A DNA stretch of 64,000 bases, from assembly GCF_030812775.1 (NCBI RefSeq), contig NZ_JAUSTI010000008.1:124001-188000 (forward strand), in the 5' to 3' direction. A program made the position numbers and the translations under genes. Source of the DNA: Paenibacillus tundrae. GTDB lineage: Bacteria; Bacillota; Bacilli; Paenibacillales; Paenibacillaceae. Position 1 is the first letter of the stretch, and every line of letters starts with the position of its first letter. The notes below the pieces were generated by a model. That model made no database searches, was not told where the DNA came from, and was given only the letters and a program-made list of their open reading frames with translations. Shown here one piece after another: positions 8,452 to 18,762 of this stretch.

Positions 8452-10140
8452 CTAGATCTTGAATGGACTCAAAGATGTCTGAAGCTCTGTTGATATATCC
8501 GACAGCACAGCTGCGGATGATTTAATCTGCTCCACAGACTGAAGCTGTTCCTGAACAGAACCAGCTGCCTGTTGTGAGTTGGCGCTTGCTGTATGCGCAT
8601 GACGCGCAATCTCATGAACGGATGCCACAACCTGCTCTACGCCTGCGGACATCTCTTCACTTGTAGCAGCCATCTCTTCAATCTCTGAGGCAATCTGTTC
8701 ATTCGTATCTCGAATCTGACTGAAATTCAGCTCAGTCTCTCGCGTCAAGCGAATGCCTTCCTGCACTTCATCTTTGACCTTGGATAGAGCTGTGATGGAG
8801 AGCAGCATATCTTGTTCCATACCTTGTACCAATTCATCAATCTTTTCCGAAGAGTCTCCGGCCTGTTCTGCAAGCTTACGTACTTCGGAGGACACGACAG
8901 CAAAACCTCTGCCATGCTCCCCAGCTCTAGCTGCTTCAATGGAAGCATTAAGCGCGAGTAGGTTTGTTTGCCTAGCGACCTCATGAATCGTAGAAGCCAT
9001 CTGACTAATCTGAGCTGACTTCGCTTCCAACATACGCATGATCTCATCTGTTGTCTGAACTGAAGTGTGGATAGCTGACATCTGCTCCACCGTCATCTGA
9101 ACAGTCTCGCCACCATTCTCAGCCTGCTTGCGTGAATATATTGCCGACTCTGAGACACTTGAAGCTTTGTCCGCCATCCGCTGAACACCTACAGCTACTT
9201 CTTCCATCGCTTGCAGATTTTCTTCCGTACTGATCATCTGGCTCTCTGCACCACGCGCTACCTGTTCCACGGAAGACGATATTTGTTCAGACTCGCTCGT
9301 TGTTCGCTCAGCAATAGTCAATAATTGACCGGTCGAATGCTCGGCTTTCTCTGCTGCCTGTAGTCCGCCTTGAATGATCAGCTTCAAGCTGCTTCGCATC
9401 TCGTTATAACCGGTGCTGAGTTGACCAATCTCATCCTGCACATGATCCTCAATCGACTGTGTGAAATCGCCTGTTCCAGCCAGCTTGATCGCTGTGGATA
9501 CTCGCCCAATTCGCATTCTGACTCGACGTACGTACCATATGATGACAGTGATCGCGATCAGCATCGCAACAATACAGACAATGGCGAAGGTCTTTAGGAA
9601 TGAAGAAATAATGACATCAATTAAGGATTGTGAGGCACCCACATAAAGTATGCCAATAATCTCTCTCGCTTGGTTATGGATTGGTTCATACGCTGTCTGA
9701 TAGGTTTGTCCTACGACAACAGCTTCACCATAATACCGTTCCCCTTGCTGTAGAACAGCTTGAGCGACCTGTTCCGATACCTTCGTGCCCACTGCACGCT
9801 CGCCATCCACCATCACGTTGGTGGCAACCCGCTCATCTCCTCTAAAGATGGTAACGGTATCTCCCGAAGCCTCACCAAGCTCATCTACGAGATCAAAGTT
9901 GCCCTCCATCGTTACTTCACCCTTGAACAATTGTCCATCCTTGATCGCCCATTCACCCGGATACTTGTATGTAATGATATGATTCGCCATCTGCAAATCC
10001 CGTTTTGCCTTTTCCGTAGCAAATGTCGTAATTCCCTGCCTCATTTCCATGATTACGCTAACTGCCACGGCGGAGGAAAAAAGAATAAAAATGCCGATCA
10101 CAATCAAACTAATTTTAGTACCAATACTCATGCTTCGCAT
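8452..10140 (-). CDS. Methyl-accepting chemotaxis protein (single-Cache type)
   Basis: This 562-residue transmembrane chemoreceptor has membrane helix 1 at about residues 9-31 and an extracellular Cache 3/Cache 2-like sensor at about 32-185 ([37 protein letters not shown]). Helix 2 lies near 187-207, followed by HAMP. The long cytoplasmic coiled coil carries the conserved hairpin tip [23 protein letters not shown] region and [17 protein letters not shown]. It should control CheA activity in response to a small-molecule ligand, possibly a carboxylate in view of the Cache class. A sigma-D-like promoter lies about 80 bases upstream, fitting co-regulation with motility. Confidence 0.95.
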   Translation of the reverse strand: MRSMSIGTKISLIVIGIFILFSSAVAVSVIMEMRQGITTFATEKAKRDLQMANHIITYKYPGEWAIKDGQLFKGEVTMEGNFDLVDELGEASGDTVTIFRGDERVATNVMVDGERAVGTKVSEQVAQAVLQQGERYYGEAVVVGQTYQTAYEPIHNQAREIIGILYVGASQSLIDVIISSFLKTFAIVCIVAMLIAITVIIWYVRRVRMRIGRVSTAIKLAGTGDFTQSIEDHVQDEIGQLSTGYNEMRSSLKLIIQGGLQAAEKAEHSTGQLLTIAERTTSESEQISSSVEQVARGAESQMISTEENLQAMEEVAVGVQRMADKASSVSESAIYSRKQAENGGETVQMTVEQMSAIHTSVQTTDEIMRMLEAKSAQISQMASTIHEVARQTNLLALNASIEAARAGEHGRGFAVVSSEVRKLAEQAGDSSEKIDELVQGMEQDMLLSITALSKVKDEVQEGIRLTRETELNFSQIRDTNEQIASEIEEMAATSEEMSAGVEQVVASVHEIARHAHTASANSQQAAGSVQEQLQSVEQIKSSAAVLSDISTELQTSLSPFKI

Positions 10141-10222
10141 GTACGTACGCCACCCATTTCCCTAAGTAATTGTTAATGCATTACGATGTGAAAAGCTTGA
10201 ATTCGACTTATCACATATAGAG

Positions 10223-10250
10223 TTATCGGCAGAAATAATAACAATGTGTA
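10223..10250 (-). promoter_or_regulatory. Sigma-D (motility) type promoter for the chemoreceptor
   Basis: On the minus strand, TACA is followed after 16 bases by a perfect GCCGATAA. The Bacillus sigma-D consensus is TAAA, 14-16 bases, GCCGATAA. The box lies about 80 bases upstream of the chemoreceptor ATG. The rest of this roughly 375-base gap holds the minus-strand terminator at 10423-10452 and nothing else I recognise. Confidence 0.65.
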
Positions 10251-10422
10251 TAATATTTCAGTGATATATATCACAAAAATCGCTCAATAAAATCAAATCG
10301 CTTACTCATTCTCCGTAAATGTGTAAAAAAAACCTCTAACAAGGGAATTACCCTCCCTAAAAAGCAGGTCATAAGTCCTTTTTCAATCCGTCAAAGAACA
10401 TATTTCCCCACTCATTGAATGC

Positions 10423-10452
10423 AAAAAAGGACCCGATGAAATCATCGAATCC
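10423..10452 (-). terminator. Terminator downstream of the CotH-family gene
   Basis: On the minus strand, GGATTCGATGA pairs with TCATCGGGTCC (two G-U pairs) and is followed by a run of six T. It lies about 65 bases after the stop of the gene ending at 10516. Confidence 0.8.
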
Positions 10453-10515
10453 TCCAAGCTTTTATGTCTGAAACCGTGGAATCAAACTAAAATTTCTGTC
10501 GAGTATCACGTCTAA

Positions 10516-12534
10516 TCATTGACTCGTGATCTTAACGGTTGCCGTTGATTGATCCCAATCCACCTTCAACCCCAAAGCTTCAGAGATAAAGCGCACGGGT
10601 ACAAGGGTACGACTGTTCTTGATGATGGCCGGGCTGTCAATTTCCACTGATGTACCATTGACCGTTGCTGTGCTGCTGCCAATCTTCAAGACAAATGTCT
10701 GATCATTCAATACTGCGGTTACTGTCTTCGCTGTTGGGTTCCAGGTCACCTCTGCTCCTACCGCTTCAAAGATTGCGTTCACAGGTATCATCACTTGTCC
10801 GCTAACTTCAAGCGGTTCCTGGCCAGGGAATGTAACCATCTGCCCATCCACCGTAACCGAAATCGCCGCTGGATCCGTTGTTTCGTTCGACGTCGTATTA
10901 TCCGGTTGTTCATCCGTCTCTGGTAAAGGTGTCACCTCCCGTCCGAGCTGTTCTTGCAAGTTCGCTAGACGGTTAAGTGCAAACGTAGTGATCGATCCAG
11001 ATGCCATGGAGCTCATGCCCTGACCTCCACCAAAGTTACCACCAGGTCTTGTTGAGTTGTCACCTGTATTCGCTGTGGGGTCGGTTGTGCCATCACCAGC
11101 TGCTGTGCCGCTAGGTCGTGTAGGCGGTGTGGTGCCATCGGGCGGAGTCATCCCCTCCATTCCTTCTGGCGGCGTCATGCCTTCCATCCCTTCAGGTGGA
11201 GTCATGCCTTCAAAACCCTCTGGCGGGGTCTTTCCACCACCCATACCACTTCCCGTATCACCATTGGCTGAATACACAATATTGGATTCAAATTGTTCTG
11301 TCGTATAGAACTTTGTTGGATCTGCATCCACATAAGAGCGAATCTTAGCTGAAAGTTCTGTGATTCGATCTTGAATGCCTTCCAAATAGTCTGTTAACTC
11401 GTTAACGTAGGTCAGATATTTCCCCTTGTACTCCGGAACGGCAAGTAAATTATTGATCATCGGTACACTTTCCATGCTAATGCCGAGCACAGGTTCATCT
11501 ATGGATACATTAGTTGCGTTAGTATTCGTTGTGGTTGAGCCAGTTGTCGCTGTCCCGCGACCTCCACCACCAGCCGAATATCCATTAAAGGACATATTGA
11601 AGTCCCAAGGCACAACCGTAAATTTGCCATTAGCATCGCTATAAAGCATATAGTTATGTCCCTTGTCTCCGTTATAGCTGTCATAGTTACCTAGTACGGT
11701 ATTTCCTGCAATATATTGAAGGGCAGAATCAACGTCCAGCACACTCTCGATATCACCTTTTTCACCTTCCGGCATCTCATTCAGGGCTTGAATGAAATTT
11801 TTGAGTTTTGTTTTGTCTTTATCGGAGCCCAAGTCCTTGGAGAGTGTGCTATATTCGCCATCTTCCTCATACTGAAGGTAGCTCTTCTCCTCGGTATCGT
11901 AAAGGACGCCGTCTTCATAATCTTCCCCATAGTTACGCTCCAGATAGCTGTCATCTACAGCCTCAACACCCGTGTAGAAACCAACCAGTTCACCGTTAAC
12001 GTAGAGGTTGACATAGTTTGTCATCGGCACATCCATGCCAATGCTGCGCAATGCTTCATAATGGAGAATCTCACGCATATACGATGGATCGGTGTAGTTG
12101 TTGTTCAGCACCATTTTATCTAGACCAAGCAAGGTTTGTGTCTTGTCATACTTGTCGAATTTCAATCTGAAGCTGTAACGGTCGGAATCCTCCATTGAAG
12201 CTACTGATCTTAATGTCATATTGCCTTTCGTCGAGAACCCTACGTTATCCAGCTTATTGCCATCCACTTCCACGCTAACCTGTTTGTAATCCTTATCCAT
12301 CGGGCTCTCAAGCATACTTTGCCAATCTGCGTCGTTAATCGTAATCTTCACATCAATAATATTATCCGTTTGAAACAAAGACTCGTAGGCTTGGGTCACG
12401 CCTGTACTTGAAGCTGTAGCTGTAGCTCTATTCTCAGCGGCGTATGCCTGTTGACCTCCGATCCATGCAAATGATGACGTAACCATCGTCACAGATAAGG
12501 CTGTCACTGCAACTTTCCGTAATAACTGATTCAA
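10516..12534 (-). CDS. Secreted CotH-kinase-family protein with stalk domains
   Basis: The 672-residue exported protein has a signal peptide (residues 1-33, ending AYAAE). The CotH fold (about 55-330) shows NVGFSTKGNMTLRS, KMVLNNNYTDPSYMRE and the motif VVPWDFNMSF. CotH family members include atypical protein kinases of spore coats. A Gly/Pro-rich linker follows with three near-identical EGMEGMTPP-type repeats (about 430-470). The C-terminus has copper-amine-oxidase-N-like stalk domains (ISVTVDGQMVTFPG, SRTLVPVRFISEALG). The start is TTG at 12534, chosen because AAGGAGG lies 8 bases upstream. It is monocistronic, between two chemoreceptors. Export plus stalk domains suggests action at the cell surface, not in spore coat assembly. 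Confidence 0.88.
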   Translation of the reverse strand: MNQLLRKVAVTALSVTMVTSSFAWIGGQQAYAAENRATATASSTGVTQAYESLFQTDNIIDVKITINDADWQSMLESPMDKDYKQVSVEVDGNKLDNVGFSTKGNMTLRSVASMEDSDRYSFRLKFDKYDKTQTLLGLDKMVLNNNYTDPSYMREILHYEALRSIGMDVPMTNYVNLYVNGELVGFYTGVEAVDDSYLERNYGEDYEDGVLYDTEEKSYLQYEEDGEYSTLSKDLGSDKDKTKLKNFIQALNEMPEGEKGDIESVLDVDSALQYIAGNTVLGNYDSYNGDKGHNYMLYSDANGKFTVVPWDFNMSFNGYSAGGGGRGTATTGSTTTNTNATNVSIDEPVLGISMESVPMINNLLAVPEYKGKYLTYVNELTDYLEGIQDRITELSAKIRSYVDADPTKFYTTEQFESNIVYSANGDTGSGMGGGKTPPEGFEGMTPPEGMEGMTPPEGMEGMTPPDGTTPPTRPSGTAAGDGTTDPTANTGDNSTRPGGNFGGGQGMSSMASGSITTFALNRLANLQEQLGREVTPLPETDEQPDNTTSNETTDPAAISVTVDGQMVTFPGQEPLEVSGQVMIPVNAIFEAVGAEVTWNPTAKTVTAVLNDQTFVLKIGSSTATVNGTSVEIDSPAIIKNSRTLVPVRFISEALGLKVDWDQSTATVKITSQ

Positions 12535-12996
12535 ATGTGATTCCTCCTTCTTGAGTCTCTGTTAAGCGACTGCGGCTTATGAAACCATCGTAGAGGACGA
12601 ACCTTTAGTGAATCTTAAATGTTGAAACGGAAGCAAAATTAAATAGTATGTATACCGATGAATTTTTCATGGTCATACAAGAAAAAAGATGAAAAAAACG
12701 CAAAATATTACCTAAGAACCAGTTCTTAAGAACTAATCAAACGCCAAAATCTAACAAAAATATGGCTATATTACGATATATCACAGGTATAGAACTTATA
12801 TGGGGGTCCTGCGCATGACATGAATGATACACAAGAGAACGGATCTGCAGCAATTAGATACAAGCAAAGCATCAAAGAAACAAACCGAAGAAATTTAGGT
12901 TAAAAATTAACTTCCTTTAATAATGACCTGAACTTACATACGTAACATTTCGTCCAGGCCACACATTTTTTAACATCATTTAAGGAGTGAACCACT
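12535..12996. other. Divergent intergenic region
   Basis: This 462-base gap separates the minus-strand CotH gene from a plus-strand chemoreceptor. It is AT-rich and must hold both promoters, but I see no consensus strong enough to name. It contains the AAGGAG site (12982-12987) for the chemoreceptor and the AAGGAGG site for CotH. No coding signal or RNA gene was recognised. Confidence 0.5.
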
Positions 12997-14760
12997 TTGT
13001 TAAACAAGCTTCGTTGGAGTACTATGCCTTTCTTTGCCAAAAATCTAGTCATCTCATTCGGTAGTATCGTGTTGATTGGTATCATCCTCATTACTGCCGC
13101 GTATCAGTTACAAAAGAATATTCTCGTCGAACAACTGCATGATCAAGCAACTGTCATTACCGAGAAATCGTATGTCGATCTGGACACGGCCAAAGTAAAC
13201 GAAGCCATGAATGAAAAAAGCTACACAGGTCCTGCCCAGCAGGAAATGAAAGCTTACCTTGATTCCATTCACGAATTCTATCCAAACATCGCTCAGGCGT
13301 ATATTTTCGGCTCAGAACTCGAAGGTGGAAACGGAACATCCATTATTGCTGTCCCTACGAACCTGGTAGAACCTTTCGAAGAAAGCAATCTTGCTGCAGG
13401 CGATATGTATGAATTACCCGAGAATAATGTTGTCGTGCTGGAACAGATGAAAGTGGACGGAAAGCCCGCGTTCAGTGACTTCTACACCGATGATTACGGC
13501 ACTTGGACAACCTTGATCTATCCGATCAATAACGCCGATGGTTCCATGTACGCTGCTCTATTTTTTGATGTAGATGCAAGTGCAGTACCTAAAGGTCTGA
13601 ATGAACTGCTGTTGTACGGCACGATATGTCTGGTTGGTTTCCTACTTCTATTCATGATCCTGCAGTACATTCTACTGAAGCGAACACTTGCCCCAATTCG
13701 TAGCCTCATGCACGGTATTGAGGAAGTGAGCACAGGCAACCTGGATGTAACGATTCAAGTAGGACGAGACGATCTAGGGATTATCAATAGCAAATTCAAT
13801 ACCATGATTCAACGAATCAACGATACGATGTACAAAGTACAGAATACGTCACATCACCTATCGAATTCATCCAAGAAATTGCTCAACATCTCTGAGAAAA
13901 ATAATGAGAACATTCAAAGCATCAGTAACCATATGAAGGATATCTCAAGTGGACTTCGCTCCCAAGACCAAGCTACGGTTGAAAGTGCCCGTGCTATGAC
14001 CGAGATGTCTACCGTAATTCAGACGATTGCCAGCAGTTCATCTGACGCAGCAGATCAAGCTTTAAGCATGGAGCAACGCTCCAGTGCGGGTAATGAAGTC
14101 ATGCAACAGGTCGTTGAGCAGATGCGCCTCATCGCGGGCGCGGTCGAGAATACGTCCGAGTCAATTCAATCACTGGAAAATAACTCGAATCAGATTAGCA
14201 ACATTGTTAATATGATCACCGAAATTGCTGGACAAACGAATCTACTCGCGCTCAATGCTTCCATTGAAGCGGCTCGTGCAGGCGAGGAAGGCAGAGGCTT
14301 CGCCGTTGTGGCTGGAGAAGTACGTAACCTGGCAGAACAATCCCAAGAATCCGCCAAACAAATACGTCAATTAATCGAAGAGATTCAACAGGATATCGTT
14401 CAATCCTCCGCGTCGATGCAGCTTGGCTCTCAGGAAGTGAAGAAAGGTCTGGAAGTCACACAGGAGACTGGCGTGTTCTTCGAGAACATTCTTACAGCAA
14501 CGAATAAAGTAGCAAACCAGATTCAAGATATCTCCAGCTCGACAGAGGAAATATCCGCGAGTACACAAGAAATGTCTGCTACTGCGGATGAGCTATCTTC
14601 AAGTGTCAGCAGAGCGGCCAGCAGCAGTAAACAGATCGAGCAATCCATTGAAGAGCAAGAATCCTCCATGGCTTCCATCGTTACCGCTTCTGATGAACTG
14701 TCAGCAGTATCTGAGCAATTGCAGGAGTTAATCTCGTTCTTCAAAGTGCGAGCGAGTTGA
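12997..14760 (+). CDS. Methyl-accepting chemotaxis protein
   Basis: This is a 587-residue chemoreceptor. The TTG start at 12997 is supported by AAGGAG nine bases upstream; the next ATG (13024) has no such site. Membrane helix 1 lies near residues 18-38 and an extracellular sensor of about 160 residues follows ([37 protein letters not shown]; Cache-like). Helix 2 lies near 205-227, then HAMP ([25 protein letters not shown]). The signalling domain has [20 protein letters not shown] and [17 protein letters not shown]. It differs from the chemoreceptor at 8.4-10.1 kb in its sensor, so it probably detects another ligand. It is followed by a strong terminator. Confidence 0.95.
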   Translation: MLNKLRWSTMPFFAKNLVISFGSIVLIGIILITAAYQLQKNILVEQLHDQATVITEKSYVDLDTAKVNEAMNEKSYTGPAQQEMKAYLDSIHEFYPNIAQAYIFGSELEGGNGTSIIAVPTNLVEPFEESNLAAGDMYELPENNVVVLEQMKVDGKPAFSDFYTDDYGTWTTLIYPINNADGSMYAALFFDVDASAVPKGLNELLLYGTICLVGFLLLFMILQYILLKRTLAPIRSLMHGIEEVSTGNLDVTIQVGRDDLGIINSKFNTMIQRINDTMYKVQNTSHHLSNSSKKLLNISEKNNENIQSISNHMKDISSGLRSQDQATVESARAMTEMSTVIQTIASSSSDAADQALSMEQRSSAGNEVMQQVVEQMRLIAGAVENTSESIQSLENNSNQISNIVNMITEIAGQTNLLALNASIEAARAGEEGRGFAVVAGEVRNLAEQSQESAKQIRQLIEEIQQDIVQSSASMQLGSQEVKKGLEVTQETGVFFENILTATNKVANQIQDISSSTEEISASTQEMSATADELSSSVSRAASSSKQIEQSIEEQESSMASIVTASDELSAVSEQLQELISFFKVRAS

Positions 14761-14763
14761 TTA

Positions 14764-14804
14764 GAAAAACGGCTGAATAGCAGAAATGCTGTTCAGCCGT
14801 TTTT
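14764..14804. terminator. Bidirectional terminator shared by the chemoreceptor and CRISPR array 1
   Basis: AAAAACGGCTGAA and TTCAGCCGTTTTTT flank a second small stem (AGCAG/CTGTT-like), with T-runs on both strands. On the plus strand it ends the chemoreceptor mRNA. On the minus strand it lies about 50 bases beyond the leader-distal repeat of array 1 and would end the pre-crRNA. Confidence 0.88.
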
Positions 14805-14852
14805 TATTTGGAATAGGTTAAAGTATGTAATAGAAAATAGGAACGAGGTAAA

Positions 14853-16581
14853 AATTCAGTTAACGCACTCCATACGGAGTGCGACCAGCCATTACGTTGT
14901 CCCTCCTTGCATTGGTAATTCATTTCAATCCACGCACTCCATACGGAGTGCGACCGGAGATACAGAAAAAAACTTGCCGCCAAGATCAGGATTTCAATCC
15001 ACGCACTCCATACGGAGTGCGACCTTGGATTCTCCGCATACCCAACCTTTTGAAGCTCTTATTTCAATCCACGCACTCCATACGGAGTGCGACGTGAACG
15101 ATATTTAGGTGATTGCGATTATACATCAATTTCAATCCACGCACTCCATACGGAGTGCGACTCAACGCTGTAGCCCGGCATGTCGGGCTGATCGGAATTT
15201 CAATCCACGCACTCCATACGGAGTGCGACATAGTTCATCTGGGGCAAATCCAGATTCATCGTAATTTCAATCCACGCACTCCATACGGAGTGCGACCAAT
15301 CGTTTCTCTCTGTATATGGCTAATATTAACGATTTCAATCCACGCACTCCATACGGAGTGCGACTTCATCAAACCGTAGGTAAGATAATCAATAGCAGAA
15401 TTTCAATCCACGCACTCCATACGGAGTGCGACGATCAAAGACGTTCTGTACGGTTGGCGCCTTACGATTTCAATCCACGCACTCCATACGGAGTGCGACT
15501 CGCGCCATGTCCCGCCTAATCGATCCGGACGAATTTCAATCCACGCACTCCATACGGAGTGCGACCAACGGAGTCGCATCGCGCGTCTCTTACCTTATCG
15601 ATTTCAATCCACGCACTCCATACGGAGTGCGACGCATACCTATACAAAATTTGTATAGTGATTAAATATTTCAATCCACACACTCCATACGGAGTGCGAC
15701 CGATGGCGGCACCGCGTATTATAGCGATTTTTAAAATTTCAATCCACACACTCCATACGGAGTGCGACGAGCGACTTCGAAAGTTGAGTTCGATTTCCAA
15801 CCGATTTCAATCCACACACTCCATACGGAGTGCGACCTACCGGACTCGACCCACTCACTGATCACATTACGATTTCAATCCACACACTCCATACGGAGTG
15901 CGACTTTTTAAAAGGGTCGTCCTGATAACTTCTACCAAGTATTTCAATCCACACACTCCATACGGAGTGCGACAGTGCCGCAATCTGACGTAGCATGATA
16001 TATCACAATTTCAATCCACACACTCCATACGGAGTGCGACGTTCATCAGCACGCCTGAAGGTGTGGAATGGGTAGAATTTCAATCCACACACTCCATACG
16101 GAGTGCGACCAGTCCAGTTCAGTCAATTAGCTGCCGGAGCAGATATTTCAATCCACACACTCCATACGGAGTGCGACCTTATTTCCGATCTTATCATCCT
16201 TAGCCCATGATGATTTCAATCCACACACTCCATACGGAGTGCGACTAATGTTAATGGCCTTGGTGTAAGGAGTGTTTGATTTCAATCCACACACTCCATA
16301 CGGAGTGCGACAACCGTTGGAGCAGGAGGATACCTTGTTTGGGAAAATTTCAATCCACACACTCCATACGGAGTGCGACGTAGGCGCACGAAAACCGATA
16401 TCGTAGGAGTTAGGATTTCAATCCACACACTCCATACGGAGTGCGACCAAAACGGATGAAGAAGTTGCTTCCGAGAAGGTGATTTCAATCCACACACTCC
16501 ATACGGAGTGCGACGATGATTACGCCAGGGCATGCCGACATCTACATGATTTCAATCCACACACTCCATACGGAGTGCGAC
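14853..16581 (-). CRISPR. Type I-C CRISPR array 1 (26 repeats, 25 spacers)
   Basis: Repeats are 33 bp. In crRNA orientation each is GTCGCACTCCGTATGG joined to AGTGCGTGGATTGAAAT, with a perfect 8-bp stem around GTAT. Spacers are 34-37 bp. Transcription is on the minus strand, with the leader at the right next to cas2. The leader-distal repeat (14853-14885) is degenerate at four positions, normal for a trailer end. Repeats at 14922-15633 (11 copies) share one allele. All 14 repeats from 15668 to 16581, nearest the leader, carry one change (GCGTGG to GTGTGG in crRNA orientation). That change turns a G-C stem pair into G-U, so the hairpin survives. Positions were counted by hand. Confidence 0.98.
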
Positions 16582-16775
16582 AGCGAAAAATAACGTATCA
16601 ATATCTCATATGATAATAGAGGTACGTATACTCGTCATTTTTCAATATATAAATTCTAAACATAATACAAAATGAACTCATCACTGTTACCAAAAGGTCA
16701 CAAAAAGGTCGATTTAGGCAATTTCCGAGGTGCGAATCCCCCAGGAAAATCATGTGAGCATGACATTCGCACCTG
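16582..16775 (-). promoter_or_regulatory. Leader of CRISPR array 1
   Basis: This AT-rich 194-base stretch lies between cas2 and the first repeat. It is homologous to the leaders of arrays 2 and 3: repeat-proximal AGCGAAAA.TAACGTA, a CCAAAAGGTCACA block, and an inverted repeat at 16729-16773 with 9-bp arms GGTGCGAAT and ATTCGCACC. It should hold the pre-crRNA promoter and the Cas1-Cas2 integration signals. Confidence 0.9.
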
Positions 16776-17066
16776 CTACAAAATAAGAGTATCTCCCATA
16801 TCATAAGAGGCTTTAGCCCCTACATGGCGGACTTTACTTTTATAATTGTCTCCTAAATTGTAGAAACGCAGGCTGTCTGTCTTTTTATCGATCATAGATT
16901 CAAGTTCTAACTGCAACTTTTTGAATTGAGCAGCATCTAACATACATTCAAAAACTGAGTTTTGCACCCGTTGTCCATAATCGACGCACTTCTTCGCCAC
17001 ACGGGACAAGCGTCTCCTGCCCTCACTATCTGTTGTACTTACGTCATATGTTATAAGAACAAGCAT
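16776..17066 (-). CDS. cas2: CRISPR-associated endonuclease Cas2 (type I-C)
   Basis: This 96-residue protein is the structural partner of Cas1 in the spacer-integration complex. It has the family start MLVLITYDVSTTD with the conserved Asp at the end of strand 1, then GRRRLSRVAKKCVDYGQRVQNSVFEC and SLRFYNLG, all typical of I-C Cas2. The ATG at 17066 was chosen over an in-frame GTG at 17084 because it matches the family N-terminus. It is the last gene of the cas operon; its stop is close to the leader inverted repeat of array 1. Confidence 0.95.
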   Translation of the reverse strand: MLVLITYDVSTTDSEGRRRLSRVAKKCVDYGQRVQNSVFECMLDAAQFKKLQLELESMIDKKTDSLRFYNLGDNYKSKVRHVGAKASYDMGDTLIL

Positions 17067-17074
17067 ACGTACAC

Positions 17075-18106
17075 CTACTTCCACATAAATGGAGGATACT
17101 CATCTAAGTCGCCACGGATATGCCTAGCGAGTAGTAAAGCCTGTGAATATGGTACGAGTCCCCAAGAAATCTGTTCGTTAAGGTAAGGATGCGTTATTTT
17201 ATCTTGTTTGCGATCCTGCCATGCTTTCAACACGATCTTTCTAGTGTCGTCATCCATAATGACAGCTCCGTTTTCTTTCGAGTAGAACCCTCGACCATTA
17301 ATTATTTTCTTATTGATCAGAGATAACACGAACCGATCTGCATAGACACCCCGAAGTTCTTCCATCATATCTAACGCTAGAGAAGCTCTCCCTGGACGAT
17401 CCCGATGCAAAAAACCAACATATGCATCAAGTCCTACCGATTCCAATGCAGATTTCATATCATTAGATAGTAGCGTATACGCGAATGACATCAATGCATT
17501 AACTTTATCAAGCGGCGGGCGCCTGGAGCGACCATAGAAGTAGAAAGATTCTTTTTGTTGCAGAATCAACTCATCTAGAACAGAGTTGTACTGTACCGCT
17601 GCGGCACCTTCTAATCCACGTAAGACATCCAATTGCTCTACTTCTCGCAAGAGTTTCATTGTTTCACTAAGTGATGCTGTTACTTTCTTCAATCGGTCCG
17701 TGTCCAACCTTAACGCATGATCTCTTGTCGCTCGTTCTAACAGCCATTTGTTATTGTACAATTTGCCGATAATCATATTCCGTGCTAGACGGGCACTTCG
17801 CACCTCATTATCCGATATGCGATATTGTTCTTTACGTAGTACAACGTTGCCTCGATCTTCACCAATTACTCGTGCAAGAAACCGCCCAGTAGTCGTCATA
17901 AATGTCAGATTAATATTCCGTGTGGCACATGCTCCCATCAGGGCAGGGCTTACTCCTGCATAACCAAACGTGTAAACAGATTCAAGATTATGCAATGGGT
18001 ACCGTGCCAATACTGCCTCATCCTGCTTGATTACAATATTTTCACCGTCTAATGCGAGATATGTATCCGGTAGTGTTATGAACAGCGTATTCAGCAGTTT
18101 CTTCAT
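17075..18106 (-). CDS. cas1: CRISPR-associated endonuclease Cas1 (type I-C)
   Basis: This 343-residue integrase inserts new spacers at the leader end. The N-terminal beta domain begins MKKLLNTLFITLPDTYLALDGENIVI. The helical catalytic domain contains EGAAAVQYNSVLDEL (active-site Glu region), NALMSFAYTLLSNDMKSALESVGLDAYVGFLHRD (with the catalytic His) and SLALDMMEELR. Length and motifs match active I-C Cas1 proteins. Its start overlaps the cas4 stop by 4 bases. New-looking spacers next to the leaders indicate it has been active. Confidence 0.97.
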   Translation of the reverse strand: MKKLLNTLFITLPDTYLALDGENIVIKQDEAVLARYPLHNLESVYTFGYAGVSPALMGACATRNINLTFMTTTGRFLARVIGEDRGNVVLRKEQYRISDNEVRSARLARNMIIGKLYNNKWLLERATRDHALRLDTDRLKKVTASLSETMKLLREVEQLDVLRGLEGAAAVQYNSVLDELILQQKESFYFYGRSRRPPLDKVNALMSFAYTLLSNDMKSALESVGLDAYVGFLHRDRPGRASLALDMMEELRGVYADRFVLSLINKKIINGRGFYSKENGAVIMDDDTRKIVLKAWQDRKQDKITHPYLNEQISWGLVPYSQALLLARHIRGDLDEYPPFMWK

Positions 18107-18762
18107 TCATTTAACCTGCTTTCAATGTAACTAGATACAGATCGTTTACTCAAAATATCAGGCACACAGATATGGATAAGCGAACAACTCTTACAATGAG
18201 GACCAGCTTTAGCCTTAGGCGTATGATTCCGCTCATAATAATGTCGCATTTCTTTTACACTTTCCCTTACTCGTTCCCGGTCTGCCTCAGTAATAACGAC
18301 TTCCACCCTGTGTTTGATCTCATCGTAGTAGAAAAAAGCTGTGTGCAGCTCACACATTAACATTTCCTCTAAGCACATCACCTGAGCAACCAATTGAGAA
18401 TGATCCGAATCATTCCGCTTCGGTTTGCCACGCTTGTACTCTACAGGATAAGGAATGTATGTACCTTCCTCTCCTGCAAGTGGAACACCATTCGGGTCTC
18501 GGATAAATTCTACTACATCACAGATACCTGTAATTCCGAGCGTTCTGGATTGCACAGGCAGTGCCCGCACCACCAGCTTGTCTCCTCGTTTTTCACGGAT
18601 CAAGGGCTCGTCAGCTTTACGATGTAGATGATCCCCTTCTATGGTTCGCACGTTATCTTCCCATTGCTGTTCAATATGAATTAACGCCCACTGTCTCCGG
18701 CAAAAATTAAAATGCTGAATGCCAGATAACAATAGATAATCCTCTTCCTTATAGTCCTTCAT
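18103..18762 (-). CDS. cas4: CRISPR-associated protein Cas4 (type I-C)
   Basis: This 219-residue PD-(D/E)XK nuclease has an iron-sulphur cluster and helps select and trim PAM-containing spacer precursors with Cas1. The N-terminal Cys lies in SGIQHFNFCRRQWALIH. The nuclease core includes GICDVVEFI and PVEYKRGKPK (catalytic Lys). The C-terminal cysteine cluster is CKSCSLIHICVP. It overlaps cas7 by 14 bases and cas1 by 4 bases, indicating translational coupling. Confidence 0.96.
   Translation of the reverse strand: MKDYKEEDYLLLSGIQHFNFCRRQWALIHIEQQWEDNVRTIEGDHLHRKADEPLIREKRGDKLVVRALPVQSRTLGITGICDVVEFIRDPNGVPLAGEEGTYIPYPVEYKRGKPKRNDSDHSQLVAQVMCLEEMLMCELHTAFFYYDEIKHRVEVVITEADRERVRESVKEMRHYYERNHTPKAKAGPHCKSCSLIHICVPDILSKRSVSSYIESRLNE

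Noticed and set aside
14879..16533. Open frames across array 1 on both strands with repeated peptides such as ISIHALHTECD, NPRTPYGVR and ALRMECVD
   Set aside because: They are translations of the CRISPR repeats; they have no ribosome binding sites and no protein features. The same applies to the frames in arrays 2 and 3.
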